From: Monilinia fructicola
Taxonomy: Eukaryota; Ascomycota; Leotiomycetes; Helotiales; Sclerotiniaceae
Length of the DNA: 64,000 nucleotides
Assembly (NCBI GenBank): GCA_008692225.1
Contig: VICG01000002.1
Coordinates: 1,008,001-1,072,000, forward strand
Direction of reading: 5' to 3'
Positions 1-13,061 of this stretch are shown here, in pieces. Under the pieces are notes generated by a model. It worked only from the letters and a program-made list of their open reading frames with translations. It did not search any database and was not told the DNA's origin. A program made the translations under genes and the position numbers. Position 1 is the first letter of the stretch. Every line of letters starts with the position of its first letter.

Positions 1-119
1 AGCTTTGAAGAAGCAGGTTTGATTCGTGTTGTTCCATGGTTCTGCTTTCTAATGTGTTGGCTAGAGTGCACCCGTATGAGGAACCGGCTTATGAAGTCTA
101 CAAGCTGGAGGGCTTTTGA
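1..119 (+). CDS. 3' end of a NIF3-like protein (partial)
   Basis: The frame opening at 54 ends in a tail reading HPYEEPAYEVYKLEGF before the TGA at 117-119. That HPYEEPAY(E/D) signature is characteristic of the small fungal NGG1-interacting-factor-3-like proteins and of the PII/CutA-like insert of bacterial YqfO/NIF3 proteins. The upstream bases read SFEEAGLIRVVPW in a different frame, so an intron or a one-base indel lies between about 20 and 54; I could not place a phase-compatible intron. Most of the gene is outside the window. The family has been linked to metal-dependent hydrolase-like folds, but its biochemical role in fungi is not established. Confidence 0.55.
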
Positions 120-1502
120 GAGCGGCAAAGTGGGTGTGCAGGATTGTCGCGGTTGGAGTGAGGTGTGCCGGAAGCGATTAGACGTGTGCTTCTGCTCGCG
201 ACGCTCGACTTAATGTCGGGCTCTTGGGGGAATGAACATTGGAGGATTACTGTCACATAACTACACCCAAAGAATCACTTTACTTCCATGAGTTTGGAAT
301 TACGTGACAAGAGATCCTCCTGGAATCCCATGACAATTCTCTATCCTGATCATCTTTCATATTCAATACGGGTGCTGAAATCCCTCTCATCATATGATTG
401 GCCATCTAGCACACCCGCCTTTGTCACCTTCCATCCTTTTCCTATTCCTCATTCAAGTCCTGCCTCTGACCTCCATGTCAGTGGTAAGATAATGCAAATT
501 AATTCATGTAACGGGCACCGCAAAAATTAGTATTTAAGCACACGAGGCCCCTTACCACCAGTAGTGATCTAGCTACCTAGTATACTATACCCAAACCCAC
601 CCAACTCCATCCAAAGTTTCTGTATCAAAACAATCCCATAAACCATCCCACCCCCTCACACCATCCTCCCACCAACATTCCAGTCAAACCCCATCAAACC
701 CAACCCTCGATCCTCCAAACCCCCTCTCCGTCCAGACCACCCCCCCGCTCTGAACATCCAGGAAACCCCGCAGACGATCTTGACGATCACTTCAACCCTC
801 CCAGAACCAAGCAACCAAGCAACCCACCCACCAAACAAACAAACAAACACACCATCCAACAAACCAACCCAAATCCCCAAGCAAAACCCAGCAACAAAAT
901 ACCCAACCCTTCCACCCCCGCACACAGCACCCAACGCCGCCAAGTTCCCTCCCCCACAACCACGCTCAGCAAACGAAGCAACAGACGACCAAGGCGCGCG
1001 GCCGCTACAACAACAACAACAACAACCACAACAACCACCCCCATCACTAGACGAGGTACCAACGATCCAAAGACAAAGCTTCAAAAGGAGCATCACCTCC
1101 CCATCTCCCCCGCCGAGCAGAGCGAGGAGCTCCCACCATTCAGCAAGAGGACGGATGAGAATCTCTCGAGAGATTTTAGACGATGTGCGTGATGACGGGC
1201 GTGGTTTGGTTCTTACATTGTTTCGTACCCGACTCGTTTGATATGTAGTCTATGGATCTGAGTTTGCAGTTCTCCCTCCCTCTTTCTGCTGCCCGAGACC
1301 CTGATGATCAAGACGCGCACACACACACACACATATATATATATAGCGCTTAGAATACAGTGTACCGAGGGCAATTTGAAATTCATCAGTGTTCTTTCTC
1401 TGCAGCGGGTGGGTGGTATTCCAAGAGTATCATATGATGGCTATGAATTTAGACTACCTACAGCGCCCGGCCTTCCAGTCAGATGGGTTTAAAGATAGCG
1501 AA
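120..1502. other. Intergenic; no supported gene
   Basis: Downstream of the NIF3-like tail and downstream of YOS9 (convergent arrangement). It contains a C/A-rich stretch (about 590-1080) including a CAA repeat around 1006-1035, and an AC/AT dinucleotide run at 1318-1345. A 153-codon plus-strand frame at 780-1241 is Pro/Gln-rich and has only a TTG start, so I do not call it. Confidence 0.6.
1318..1345. repeat. (AC)n-(AT)n compound microsatellite
   Basis: An uninterrupted AC run passes directly into an AT run, read directly in the sequence; it lies in the convergent spacer downstream of YOS9. Confidence 0.9.
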
Positions 1503-3052
1503 TCATAATTCGTCTTTGAAGACCTCTTCACTGCCTTCTTCCGCATCGTCATCCTTGACCTCAATTTTATCTACACTATCATCTTCGTCTCCCTTTTTCT
1601 TCTTCCCGTCCTTCTCAAGAGCTCTTCCGTCCCCCTTCTCATGCTCCTGATCACCATCATCCTCTACAATCCCCAGAATTTCTCTGACCTGTCCGGGAAC
1701 ATCCACCACCTCAATTTTCCAACCTTTATCCCCAGCGACCTTTTTAATTTCATCCTGTAGTTCTTCGATAATTTTCGGATCGAGATCTAACTTGGCTAAC
1801 TTCTGCTCACTGGCCAATTCGACTTTGCCTCCTTCAGCGCGACTCTGGGCGCGAGCAACGACCTCACTTCGACTTTCGTCGTCGCCGAAATTGGCGGGAA
1901 TAGGTAAACGTTGTCCTTCTTTGCCGATAAAGTTACCCGCACCTACGGTTATCCCACCGATGTTTATAGGTTTCGAGGGATTGGAAGTGGCAGATGAGCC
2001 CGAGGCAGAGGCGGCTTGGATGCGAGATGCAAGGTCGGAGGAGGGAATGACAGGTTTGCAAATTATGCTGTTAGCTTTGTCTGCTTTGGGGGGCATAAAT
2101 GCTACGTCATTGCAAAGACGTGGTGTATATACAACCATGAGGTATGAACAGGTTGTCGTCTCTTTGATGTAACCGATGCGATCAGTGACGTGAGGGTTAC
2201 AGTGGAATTGAACTTCGACTTGGCGAGGTTTGCCTGTGAGGTCACAAATTGTCCCACCCTCCATCTTTTGGACGAGGTAACGAGTATCGCCCTTTACTTG
2301 AAGCTCCGTTTTTGGTTTGTCCCCGGATCTAGGTGCTGCGTGTGCTTCTATCTGATTACCCCATTCATCCTCTTTACTCTTGCTTTTAGGCGACGTCTTC
2401 GCTTTCCCGAGAACGAATTCTCGGGCTGATGGATCTGGTTGGGGTGGATGCTGCGGCTTTCCAGGTTGTGCAGGTAGTTGATGAAATTGCGTGATTTCAT
2501 TATTGTAGCAGAATGAATAAGACCACCACCCGGATACAAAATATAGACAGTTTCCCTCTAGAGCATCAAGTAATTCCCAACCTCGATCAGTTGCTCGTGC
2601 CAGCTCTTTTTGCTCAGCAGCGCGGGCTTCGGCTTCTGAGGTTTCGTTTCGTGGAGGGAGAGAAACTATAGGAATCGTACAGAGATGCGCTTCGCCATGT
2701 AGCCACATCAGCTCACGGGTATGCTTGGAGGAGTCGAATTCATGCTCGGTAGGATTTGCTTGGATGGGATGCTGTGATGATTGTATACTTTTAGGGTCGA
2801 ATAGTTGTGGCAAATCGTGGATTGGCGATGAGGGATGCTTGACGATGAAATCTGCTTCCTGGCCCGAGAGGAAGGCATCTGAAAATACTACTTCATACTG
2901 TTGTTCGTGAGCTTATGACTTCATATCCACGTAGCATATAACCTTGTGCATACCTGGGGAAATGCAAACAAGTCATCGTGAACACTGAAAACACTTTGAC
3001 TAGCTAATGATGTGGAAGCTGTAGCCAACAACAGTGGAATTAGTGGACGCAT
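1503..3052 (-). CDS. YOS9: Yos9/OS-9 family ER lectin, ERAD
   Basis: Two exons: 3052-2954 and 2897-1503, separated by a 56-nt GT-AG intron (2898-2953); predicted length 497 aa. The start ATG at 3052 opens a signal peptide (MRPLIPLLLATASTSLASQS). Residues about 148-302 carry the mannose-6-phosphate-receptor-homology fold: the GWWSYSFCY segment early, and the Cys-bearing FHCNP and CSYLMVVYTPRLC segments late. The C-terminus is highly charged and ends in KDEL, an ER-retrieval signal. Family knowledge: Yos9 reads trimmed N-glycans on misfolded luminal glycoproteins and hands them to the Hrd1 ubiquitin-ligase complex. Convergent with the NIF3-like gene and divergent from the zinc-finger gene. Confidence 0.93.
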
Positions 3053-6000
3053 TATGCCATATGGCAATTGCGGATTTCGGTTGTGTGAGACTTCATTGAA
3101 ATGCACTTGGAGTTATAATCGCATTTCCACAAAGCTGTCATCATCTGGAGCGGCGTCGGTAGTCGGAAGAACTCTCTCCATTTTTGCCGTTCTTCGGTGA
3201 TCGTTTTTCCGAGACTCACATGACATTCAAATTACCATGGCATGGTTCAACTAAGAATGGAAGGATGATCTTCACTTGGAAAGAGCACACGTCAACCAGA
3301 GTAATAAGTTTGTACCATACAGGTGGCACATTTGACGGGTCAACGGTCTGATACGCGACAAAATGCTAAACCTTAGGATATGATTGAAACAAAATCACGT
3401 GATTGTCCCTGAGAACGTCCACGAGGGTGACGTCGAGGAATCTCGCACATGAAGGCTCGAAGAGTGAATTATCATTACTGTCTATAGGGATAATAAGATA
3501 TCGTACTCGGACATAGAGGTCAAACTTAAATTCTGGGCATTGATCAATTCTACGGTCATCGCCGATGAGGATGGATCAGGCTCTCGACAAGGCACATCTC
3601 CTCAAGGTGACAAGATCACATCTCCTTTCTCACGTATGCCGTGAAACATGGCATTTTGACCACCGACTCGGGTCCAGACCATGGTTTACCATCTACACGA
3701 TGCAAAGTGTTGAAGCCAATCAATCCATGAAGAAGGAACATACCCGGTAGATTCAACAAACCGCCAGATCAAGGCCAGCAAAGGCCAACGAGATGTTGGG
3801 CATCACAGCATCGTGCAAGCCACGCGATAAATTTCACGAATGGGTGTGGTGATGATCTGAAAGGGTAATGAGATGCCCCAATGCCGTCTCGTACCTTACC
3901 TTACGTATACAAAGTAACTTTGTTAGACACCATGAGGTATAGGAGGGTGCCGCGTATTCGTGAGGTTTGCGGTTTGCATACCGCCTTCACACACAATTCA
4001 GAGCCACTTCACCTCAAGCCATACAAGAAACAAGCCAAGTCAAATGCCCGATATGCAGAGGTGATAAGTGGCTGCGCCCGACGAGAAAGAGGGAATTTGT
4101 TTGTGATATTATTGATCTCGCCATCATCTTACCCAGAATCAATCAACGGTGCTGGTATGATCTCATTGGAAGAAGATATCTCGGCTGTCTTGATGGTTAC
4201 AGCGCAGAACCGACTCAGCCGAAGTGACCGTTAACAAAGAGAAGACGAAGGAGGTGAGGTAAGTGATGTAAGTGATGTATGTGACGAGATGGATGTGATG
4301 GATGTGATGGCTTATTTTCGGAGAACGGAATCATTCATGTATGGACATCAATGCTATTTGAGTATAAAGGCGGTTGTGATTTAAGGCAACCTTGGAAGTT
4401 GTTATAATCTGAGCGAACCATTTCAGATACCGGTAGCGTGATGTGTTGGTTCGTATTATCACCGTACCGTACGTGTCGAAACTGTTGTGGAACACGTTTT
4501 ACGAGGTTGACAGGAACGAATCAAAAGAGAGCGAGGTCCTTCAGCTAGCAGCACTTCTCGATTCACATTGATTAACGCATATTTTTCTTTGTTTTATTTT
4601 GATGTTTCTTCCTTTCGTCGAATCACATCACCGACATCAACCTCCTTATCATATTACTTATCAATTTGTAATCATATGATTGGAGTATAAATTGCAAGGC
4701 GAACTAGCGAATGATTTATCTTCATTTCCAAGGTATCTACTTTAATAATAAGAAGCATAATTATGCTTGTTTCTTCAAAATAGACCAGTCGGGTTGAACC
4801 GCACTTTTGACAGGAAGATCCTCATTCGTTGCTTCACTTTTTTTCTTTTCTTTCGTTTTCTTCTTCTAGAAGTGTTTAAAGGGATCCACATGTTAAGGGC
4901 AAAAAGTTGGAAGTACTGTACAGAGGAGGTACTGGACTGCACTGCACTATACTGTATTATACCACTCACCGGGTATTAACATTACTGTATCGATGCTTGA
5001 ACTGAATGACGATCCTGGCTTGAATGTTTTTGATGTCCATGGATTCATTCATACTGCAATCCATATTTGGTTAATACTCTGTCTGTACAATACACCTGGG
5101 CAATATAAGAAGAGCAGAGATTAGACAGGGAACATCCCATTCCATCGAATGTTGATGCCAAGTTTCTAAACAAATTGGGCTTCATCAAGTGATATAAAAA
5201 AAGAAGATTCGGTGTACGGAGGATGGAATTGGTCATGATGCTGATGAATGAGGAGGAGGAAAAGAGATTTGGATACTTCGTAGATGCGACCATTGATGAT
5301 CATTGCCAATATCTTATGATTACCTAGGTATCTGAGAGTACTTCCTCCGTACTATGAAGTGTTGTAATGGAACGGAAGAGCTTTTCGAGTTTCGACAAAA
5401 GAAGGAAGATATTCATCATGAGACCAAAGGAATTTCGATAGACCGATGATGTACTGCAATGAATACCGTTACTGTCGCAAAAGTAAAGACTGAAGTCGAT
5501 CAGTCGTTCTAGACTTACGGTATTCATTCATCCATTCAGAGAAGAGAAGAAAAGAAAAGAAAAGAAAGAAAGGCCCTGGAGGATCTCTAAAACATTTTGA
5601 TACGCGAATACCCTCAAAAATACGTATTCCATGACTCCCTTTATTATTAGCTGAATCTCTCGAGATATAACTTGGCATCGGAACCAAGTTTATGTGATAA
5701 AGCATATTAACTCCAGGTAATGCCAGTCGATGTTAACTCACTTAAGCAAACCGTATTAGAGAATTAGATGAATTAATTTGAAAAAGATAATATAAAACCG
5801 TAAAAGTCATACATACAGTAGTAGGTACAAAAAGTCATACTCGAGTATGGAAGCTGGATATGATTAGAGACTAGAAGTATCCATGGATCTTATAATAGAA
5901 ACATAGGGTAAAATGTCTTGGTTTGTATATGCTTATAGCACAAGATTTCTTTTTTCCTTTGATCTGGATGATTGCTGCTGATATCAAGGCGTTAACAATA

Positions 6001-6750
6001 AGTAAGTTCTGAGTACAAAGTAGCTGAGAAGGGTATGTTGTTTAATTTAGACATCTATTAATTTAGTAGATCTACAGACGGAGCATATCAAAACGTGACT
6101 GCAATATTACAACAATCATATGCATACCTAGGTACTTGGGTGCGGGAGCGACAGCAACAACAGTGACAGCAACAGCAGCGGCAATCAACCATCTGAATAC
6201 ATCAGACAATTACGTAGCTGATCTGTAATGATGACAATGCCCAATAACAAATCAACAACAACTTGAATAAGTAATAATAACGAAATGGTGCGTCGACAGT
6301 ACTCCAGCTGTACAGTCATACTAGGTAATTATGATGAATGAATGATGAATGATGAATAATGAATGAATGACCTCGGGAATGACCCATTTGAACATTTCAA
6401 TGCTGCCCGCCCAGGTGTTTGCTTAGCTAATCACCTAATCAGGGAGGAACGGTTTGATATGATAGGTATTCGCTTATTGCGCCTTCACTTATAACTTTAA
6501 TCATTTTTATCATTTCAACAATACCCGTGGACAGTACTTCCAAGGTTGTACAATATTATACAGTACTTGTACTTGTACAGGATTATTATTATTCATGGGA
6601 TTTATTACAAGCATTATTTTTATTACTCCACCGAATCAAATCAAATCAATCATCGGGTTCCAGGTTACCACAACGGCACAACCACATACATACCCCACTC
6701 AACTCACCCAGTTCTGAGTTCACCCAGCTCACCCATCCATCTTATTCATC

Positions 6751-6836
6751 TCATCCATCTCGCCCATCTCGCCCATCTCGCCCATCTCACCCATCTCACC
6801 CATCTCACCCTCACCCTCACCCTCACCCAGCTCACC
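6751..6836. repeat. CCATCTCGC/CCATCTCAC minisatellite
   Basis: Nine-base units (CCATCTCGC, then CCATCTCAC) repeat in tandem and pass into a CTCACC hexamer run. All-pyrimidine bias on one strand. Confidence 0.85.
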
Positions 6837-6860
6837 CACTCACGCTATTACCACTTTTAC

Positions 6861-6902
6861 ACATCCACTTCCACATCCACTTCCACATCCACTTCCACAT
6901 CC
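6861..6902. repeat. ACATCCACTTCC 12-mer repeat
   Basis: Three full copies and a partial fourth copy of a 12-base unit, read directly. Confidence 0.85.
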
Positions 6903-7192
6903 CATCCGTCCATGATATTCATATCCACATTAGTACATCCACAAACAAACTTCATCCTTTCCGGATGCGGCAAGGTTTCTATTATCCTTTTCTATCCTTA
7001 TCCCCCATACGAAGAGAAAGCAGCCACTCATCGATGGCAGAGCACTTCGACCCATCCTCCATGGACCATAGTACATACTACATACGGACCATACCATCTA
7101 ATCCACTCATCAATCAAACATCCACTCCAAACGATCCATACCCAGCTACGACCTAGGACCTACATAGTACATACAGTACTACTACATACATC

Positions 7193-7345
7193 CCATCCAT
7201 GATCCATCTCACACATCCCATACAGTACAGCCCATACATTCATCCGTCCCATACATCCCATACATCCCATACACCCCATACACCCACCCACCCATACATT
7301 CATCCATCCCATCCCATCCATCCCATCCCATCCCATCCCATCCAA
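7193..7345. repeat. CATCC/CATACATCC degenerate repeat
   Basis: Degenerate CATCC and CCCATA units over about 150 bp, roughly 600 bp before the zinc-finger start codon; no coding signal. Confidence 0.8.
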
Positions 7346-7924
7346 CCCACCACCATACATACTCCGTACACATCCCTCATCCGTACATTCCCCCAATATC
7401 ATCATCGTTTTGTATAACCTCGAAAACAACTTAATCTGTCTCGTCATCAAAATTATCCTAACCCACACTTCATCCTGTTCCATGCCGTGCCATCCATATC
7501 CCGAACTCAAATCCTTATGAGCCCCATCTTATCATGTCGCGCTGTCCAAACAATACATAGTTCGCCCTTCCCATTTCCACAATCTTCACTTCATTATTTT
7601 CGCCTTACTTTATGCCTCTCTATCTTCCCATTCAATCATAGTCAGATCAACAATCCAAGTGCGAACTATCATTACCTTCACCCTTCGTAACATCGTTACC
7701 TTCATCCTTCATCCATACGTATGTCATGGATCCCAATGTTCATCAGTCTACTCCTCTCTGCAACGTCCACTACTGTACGAAATATACTGGTAATCGTACC
7801 GTCTACTAACAATGTGAGGCTACAGGCAACGTTACAAACGACGATACCTTCTCCACTATCATACTCCATCGATTCGAAGAGATCCATTCGAGACTCATCT
7901 AACAAACTTTATTAGACATCTACG

Positions 7925-9050
7925 ATGTCGTCCCATTTAAGACTCAACACTTCGGTCGATCAGGATAAACTCCAACTCCTTCTGGCACAGCAAGAACATA
8001 TCCAGGCCCAAATCGCATCTCTCACATCTGCTTCGACTTCGGCATCGTCGTCGTTTCCACATCACAGGTCCCCCATATACAAACAACAAACACATCGAAG
8101 ACACAATGTCCCCCGAAGCATGTCAAGCAGTGGAGCCCCCATGGCCCGACAGCCATCCTCTGTAGGAGTTTTCCTTTGGTTCCCCTCCCTGAGCTGGTTC
8201 TAACGATACTTAGGACCGGAATGAAACGCCGGCGGTAATAAGGTCAATGTCGCAACAATCCGAGCCGCTCATGATGCGCACAACTTCGATGGGAAGTACG
8301 TCTGCACGCTCCGGAAAACTCCCATTTACCCAGAACGGCGCGATGCCTCCTCCCCTTCAAAATGATCACCGTCGGGGAAATCCCGCCTTCGAAGCTTGGG
8401 TCAACCAAGATCAGCCCTACAGCTCTTATACCTTCTCACATCAACCGCCAGCTCCTCCCCTTCAACGTTCCATGTCCCAGCGGAAACCGGAACTAGAACA
8501 GGTTTTGGAGGTCCCACAAGGTTTCGAGAACCCCGGTGACTTCCTCCTTCGCACCGGCTTTGGTGGTGTATCACCCACACCAGTTTTCTCCATCACGCCC
8601 TCGCCCGTATCGATGCACTCATCAAACCCAATGCAAACCCGGCAATCCCGACAGTCATTCAACATGCCCAGCACACCTACAACTACGACTCTCACCGATG
8701 CAACTACCTACACAAGTAACATGAGTCGACAAAATAGTCTCTTCAATGAGCCTCTGGTGGAAAGTATTGAAATGATGAAGTTCAATTCGAACAATTCCTT
8801 TTCTACAGGCATCAATAATGATGATTCCATTTACCCTGTTGTTCCTCCGTATAGCTCTTCTCATCATAGTCGTCGTTCTTCCGACGAGGAACAGACTCAA
8901 CTACTTGTTGGGGCTGGTGGTGTTGGCAATGATTCTCAGTTTCCCCTTTCTTTCCCTAGTACGGAAGCATTTGCTCAATCTCACATTTCTACATCTTTTG
9001 GTGAAAAGATGGAAAAATCACAATCGATTGAAAGTGTTTCATCGAACATG

Positions 9051-9082
<32 letters not shown>

Positions 9083-10031
9083 TCGCAATAAGCAGCGGCT
9101 ACAAGTCAGTAACATGGCCGCTGCACGACCACTCATGCCCAAAGGCGGATATGAAGATAATTCAATGTCCCGAGTCAACTCGTCACAATCAATGACTCGA
9201 CTCGATTCGAAAGATGGTTCAAATGACAAGGTTGCTATCGAAAAACGTGCTTATCAACGACCAAAGCACGAACGTGTATTTTGCAAATTGTGTGATGAAC
9301 ACCCTGATGGGTTTCGTGGCGAACATGAGCTTCGAAGACATTGCGATCGACAACACAAAAGAATGGTGAAGAAGTGGGTTTGCATTGAACCACTGAACAG
9401 TCAAGGACGTGAAAAGCCTGTGCTACCACTCTCAAAATGCAAGGCATGCGCCACTCAGAAGAAGAAGTATGGAGCATACTATAACGCTGCTGCACATCTG
9501 AGAAGGGCTCATTTCAGGCCAAAGGCCAAGGGTAGAAATAAGAGTAGTAAGGTTGAGGATTCTCAAAAGCGCGGTGGGAAGGCCGGAGGAGACTGGCCTC
9601 CCATGTCGGAATTGAAAAACTGGTTCAAGGAAGTGGAAGAGCCCGCCGCTGATTATATTCAGCAAGAAGAAGACGATGAGGAAGAAGATGTGAACGAAAA
9701 TATGCTCGACGATATATCGCCAATCAACAGCGCACCAATACATCTCGACAATACCTTCAGCGATACTCCGATGAACGGTCTATACCCCTCGATGAGTGCT
9801 CCAAATTATACCAACAACATCACTTTCGACAATGCAATGCAACAGAACATTGATCTCTCAATGAACTTTGCAGGTCAAACAAACTTTGACTTTTCTTCCT
9901 TTCCTATGAATGGCCAATCTGTGGCATTCTTTGATGCTACTTCTTCTCTTCCTCAAGTTTTTGACGACCAATCACTTGTTGGTGTCGATGCTGTCAATTT
10001 TTCTTATGATTCTTCGTTGTCTTTCAATTAG
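7925..10031 (+). CDS. C2H2-type zinc-finger transcription factor
   Basis: Two exons, 7925-8161 and 8214-10031, with a 52-nt intron at 8162-8213; both sides are phase 0 and the product is 684 aa. The N-terminal two-thirds is low-complexity, Ser/Pro/Met/Gln-rich, with a poly-Ser run near residue 360 encoded by a TCA repeat. A zinc-binding module follows: C-x2-C (FCKLC) at about residues 435-438 with HCDRQH, then a second pair in SKCKACAT at about 484-487 with AHLRRAH at about 505-510. The segment between, ending QKKKYGAYYNAAAHLRRAHF, is a conserved block in a fungal-specific group of atypical C2H2 proteins. An acidic patch (EEDDEEEDV) and an Asn/Ser-rich C-terminus follow, plausible activation regions. 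Nuclear location and DNA binding are inferred; targets are unknown. Confidence 0.9.
9051..9082 (+). repeat. (TCA)n coding poly-serine
   Basis: Trinucleotide run inside exon 2 of the zinc-finger gene; its length would vary between strains without breaking the frame. Confidence 0.9.
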
Positions 10032-10917
10032 GTATTATTTTTCTACTCAAGTCTCCTTCATAATGGTATGGTTCGAGTAAGGTGTGATTACAAATTTCTT
10101 TTTCTACTATTCATTCTTTCGACAATCAATTCATCAATTTGGCTGGATGAATTGGGAGATAGGATATATATAGATAGGCAGGATCATTTTTTCTTTTTTC
10201 TTTTCTTCTTTTTCTTCATTTTCTTCATTTTTTCCATGTTTTTTTTTCTTATTCCCTCTTTCTTTTTTCCTATTTTCTTCTTAGAAAATTTCTTCACGGC
10301 CATTTATGATTAATGAACCGAATATCTGGTGGTGGTATTTTTCCCCCCTTTGGCTAGGTTGGGCGGAGTGGTTTTCATGGCGTTTTCATGGTTGGATCGT
10401 GATGACTCGGGAAGTCGTCGTGCATGGGATGGGTTGGCATTATACCTACAGTAATACTACTTGATCATAGACAAGTTTATTTCTGTGTCTTGCTTTGTTT
10501 ACATTATGAGGACGTACTTCCTCTGGGGAAGATGGAGGGCGGGGCTGGGAGGGGGAAGGTTGGGCTTTGACGCGATGGAGCGATATCGACATGAAGATTT
10601 GGGAAGGCATGGGCAGGCAGATGGTGGCCTGTGGATCTATCTATGTGCATAGAGGTGTGATGGAGCGCGATTTTTGTATATACCCATGGCGTCGTCTACG
10701 TCTTCGTCTTCGTCCTCAATCCTCAATCCTTGATCCTTGATCCGCGATACTTCTCGCTCTTAAAGTAACCCATACGTACCGTAGCATAGCGGTCTGGATG
10801 TCGCATGGCTGTAGGCTGCTGGGAATTTTTGTGAATGCGCTCTGTGTGTTTTGTGTTTTATGTCTGTCTGTGCCTGTGTCTTGTTTTCTTTTGAGTTGTG
10901 GACTTGTAATTGATAAT

Positions 10918-10940
10918 GATGATGATGATGATGATGATGT
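10918..10940. repeat. (GAT)n microsatellite
   Basis: Seven or more uninterrupted GAT units downstream of the zinc-finger gene. Confidence 0.85.
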
Positions 10941-11261
10941 AGGAGTTAACGTTAATATTGGATCATTCTTTTATACGCGGATCTTTCTTTGATTTGAAAT
11001 ATCTGGCTCCCTACCTACCTACCTACCTCCCTTGGATCGGATGGATGTTGTTGGCGGGAGGAAATGCGGGGGAGGGGGAGGGGTTGTGGTGGTGGATGGA
11101 GGGATGGAGGATGGAGGGATGGGAAAGGGAAAGGGAAAGGGAGCGAGGGATAAGTGAGCACGTGGCCTCGGGGGGGGGAGGGAGTTGGTCATGTGATGTA
11201 ATGTGATGTGGTTTGATATAGTTTTTGCCTTGTTCAATAGCTGGGTCCGTACGTATGGCAC

Positions 11262-11303
11262 GGTTTGGGTTGGTTTGGTTTGGTTTGGCTTGGTTTGGTT
11301 TGG
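11262..11303. repeat. GGTTT repeat
   Basis: Tandem GGTTT/GGTTTGG units with one GGCTT variant. Superficially telomere-like, but not the TTAGGG repeat of filamentous fungi. Confidence 0.8.
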
Positions 11304-12006
11304 CAAGGTGTTCTTGTGTGTGTGTCTCTAGTTCTACTTGAGGTTGATGTTGATGTTGATGAAGGTGAGATCATTACCTTGGGATTCATTCCAACGCGGC
11401 CCGGGTTTAGGGATTTCAAGGTCTGCAGATTCAGAGCGCGTGCGGATGGATTTTCTATTAATCATGTTCCAACCACATTTTGGAAGTAGGTACGCTAAAT
11501 CACAATGTTAGGGATATTAGGGATACCAACTAGGCTTAATTTATATATGTATATAGATATAGATATCATTATATTGAGATAGCTGGAGGTGTATTTGGGT
11601 GAAGTTGATAATGATATCCATGGATATTTGGAGTATGGGGGTTGGAAATGTTACATTTTGCTGGATATGGATATTTTGGACGAGTATGGATTTTGATTCG
11701 AGATGGTTGTTGGTATTTGGTACTGGAGAAGGTTTGCTGCTGGGTGGGTAGGGAGGTTTTGGAACATTTTGATCAATATCCATGGATGTATTAGTAAGAG
11801 CTGATCTATGGATATTCTTACTGAGCTCAAAGGGAAGTGGGAGAGATGGAGGGGATGGAGAGGATGGAGGGGATGGAGGAAGTATGTTGGGAAGTAGATG
11901 GAGGGTTGAGGCGAATTTACATTTTGGTAGAGTGATATGGTTTTTGGTATTAATTTTGATTGATTGATTATTTGTTCGTTTGTTTGTTATCCTCGTTGTT
12001 GAGATA

Positions 12007-13061
12007 TTAAGCACACGCACCAACCCCATCGGCAGGTTTGATACCCGAGGGACCGACCGGCAATCCTGCTCCCACCAACAACATTCCCCTCCTTGCCACG
12101 ATATCGATATAATCCTCCGCTTCGACCTCTCTCCCTCCATCCCTCCCTCCTCCCCAATCAGCAGACCGTCGACTCCTAAACAAGATCGGCGCCAGCACCA
12201 ACATCATTCGAAAGACCGAGGTCGGTAGCTCCGATATCACAATCGTCATTGGCAGATGATCTGCGATATTATATTCTATCGAGTTTTCAAGCCGGGTCGT
12301 TGGGGAGGGGCCATAAGTCCGGTGAGACCTCGCGGTCCAAATCAAGTCTCAAGGTCTAACATTGGCGCCATTGAAATGACTTTCTCCCCTTTTGATTCGC
12401 GGGCGGAGCCGAGACCATCGGTCAAGGATGGCAAAGAAGGTCAGGGGTACAAATGCCGTAACAGCTCCTCCCTCTCGACGTCCCTCCCACCCTCAGCGAT
12501 CATCAGCCCCGTTACTCCAGTGGATGGGGAAGTAACAGGGTGCATAGACTTCGTTCTGGAGGGTTTGGGGGCGTGTAACGAGAAGAGAGTGAGGAGCGCT
12601 AATGCCGTAACAGCTTCAACGACCGTGGTCGTCATTGCGTTACCGGCAAAATTCCGGCTTGGTCCCCAGGAACTTCTTGGGGCCTGACCAGGGACATCAA
12701 GCATACCCCTTAGGTGAATTGGGGCACAATCCACCCGTGGTATACTGATATCTGGCGCATACAGCACGCTCCCTGGTGGACTTTCTTGATTTTTGGAAGT
12801 GATAAGTTTGTATGCCAACTGATGATCCTCCCATAGTCTACCGATCGGCTTTGTGGGAGACAATTTTGGCTTCTGATTGCTCTATCTCCCGCAGGAGGGC
12901 CATCGATAATATCTTGGGTCCTTATGCAAAGACTTAAGATGCACTTGTACTTGAGAGTGCAAGAGTAGACTTGGAGCTTGGTTTGATTTGTGAGAACCCC
13001 GCAAGCAACATGATCGAAAGTTATTCGTTGTGGTGTGTAGTCGTCGTTGAAAGAAGGGCGA
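12007..13061 (-). other. Unresolved minus-strand coding-like block
   Basis: Open minus-strand frames at 12441-12863 (140 codons) and 12007-12345 each contain one hydrophobic stretch (AVTALALLTLFSL; TSVFRMMLVLAPILF). I could not join them into one model with phase-compatible introns and I recognise no family. They may be exons of an orphan membrane protein, a decayed gene, or chance. Confidence 0.25.

Larger units (their letters stand above)
3053..7924. other. Long divergent intergenic region (4.9 kb)
   Basis: Lies between the starts of YOS9 (minus) and the C2H2 factor (plus). No frame here shows a recognisable domain. The ORF at 6527-7202 is a translation of pyrimidine repeats. Such a long upstream region is common for fungal regulators and probably holds a long 5' UTR and regulatory elements, but I could not identify specific sites. 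Mononucleotide, GAAT and GTA-type short repeats are scattered through 4.2-6.5 kb. Confidence 0.6.
10032..12006. other. Low-complexity intergenic region
   Basis: Holds a T/C-rich tract just after the zinc-finger stop (about 10190-10295), a GAT run (10918-10940), a G-rich stretch (11065-11185) and a GGTTT run (11262-11303). ORFs here follow repeat composition and none is supported. Confidence 0.6.

Noticed and set aside
780..1241. 153-codon Pro/Gln-rich frame
   Set aside because: Starts only at TTG, composition mirrors C/A-rich DNA, and the CAA repeat makes the Gln run; no splice or motif support.
6527..7202. Two overlapping ~210-codon frames
   Set aside because: They are translations of pyrimidine minisatellites (HPSHPS-type products), open in more than one frame.
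11262..11303. GGTTT repeat as an internal telomere tract
   Set aside because: The unit is not TTAGGG and the surroundings are ordinary low-complexity DNA.
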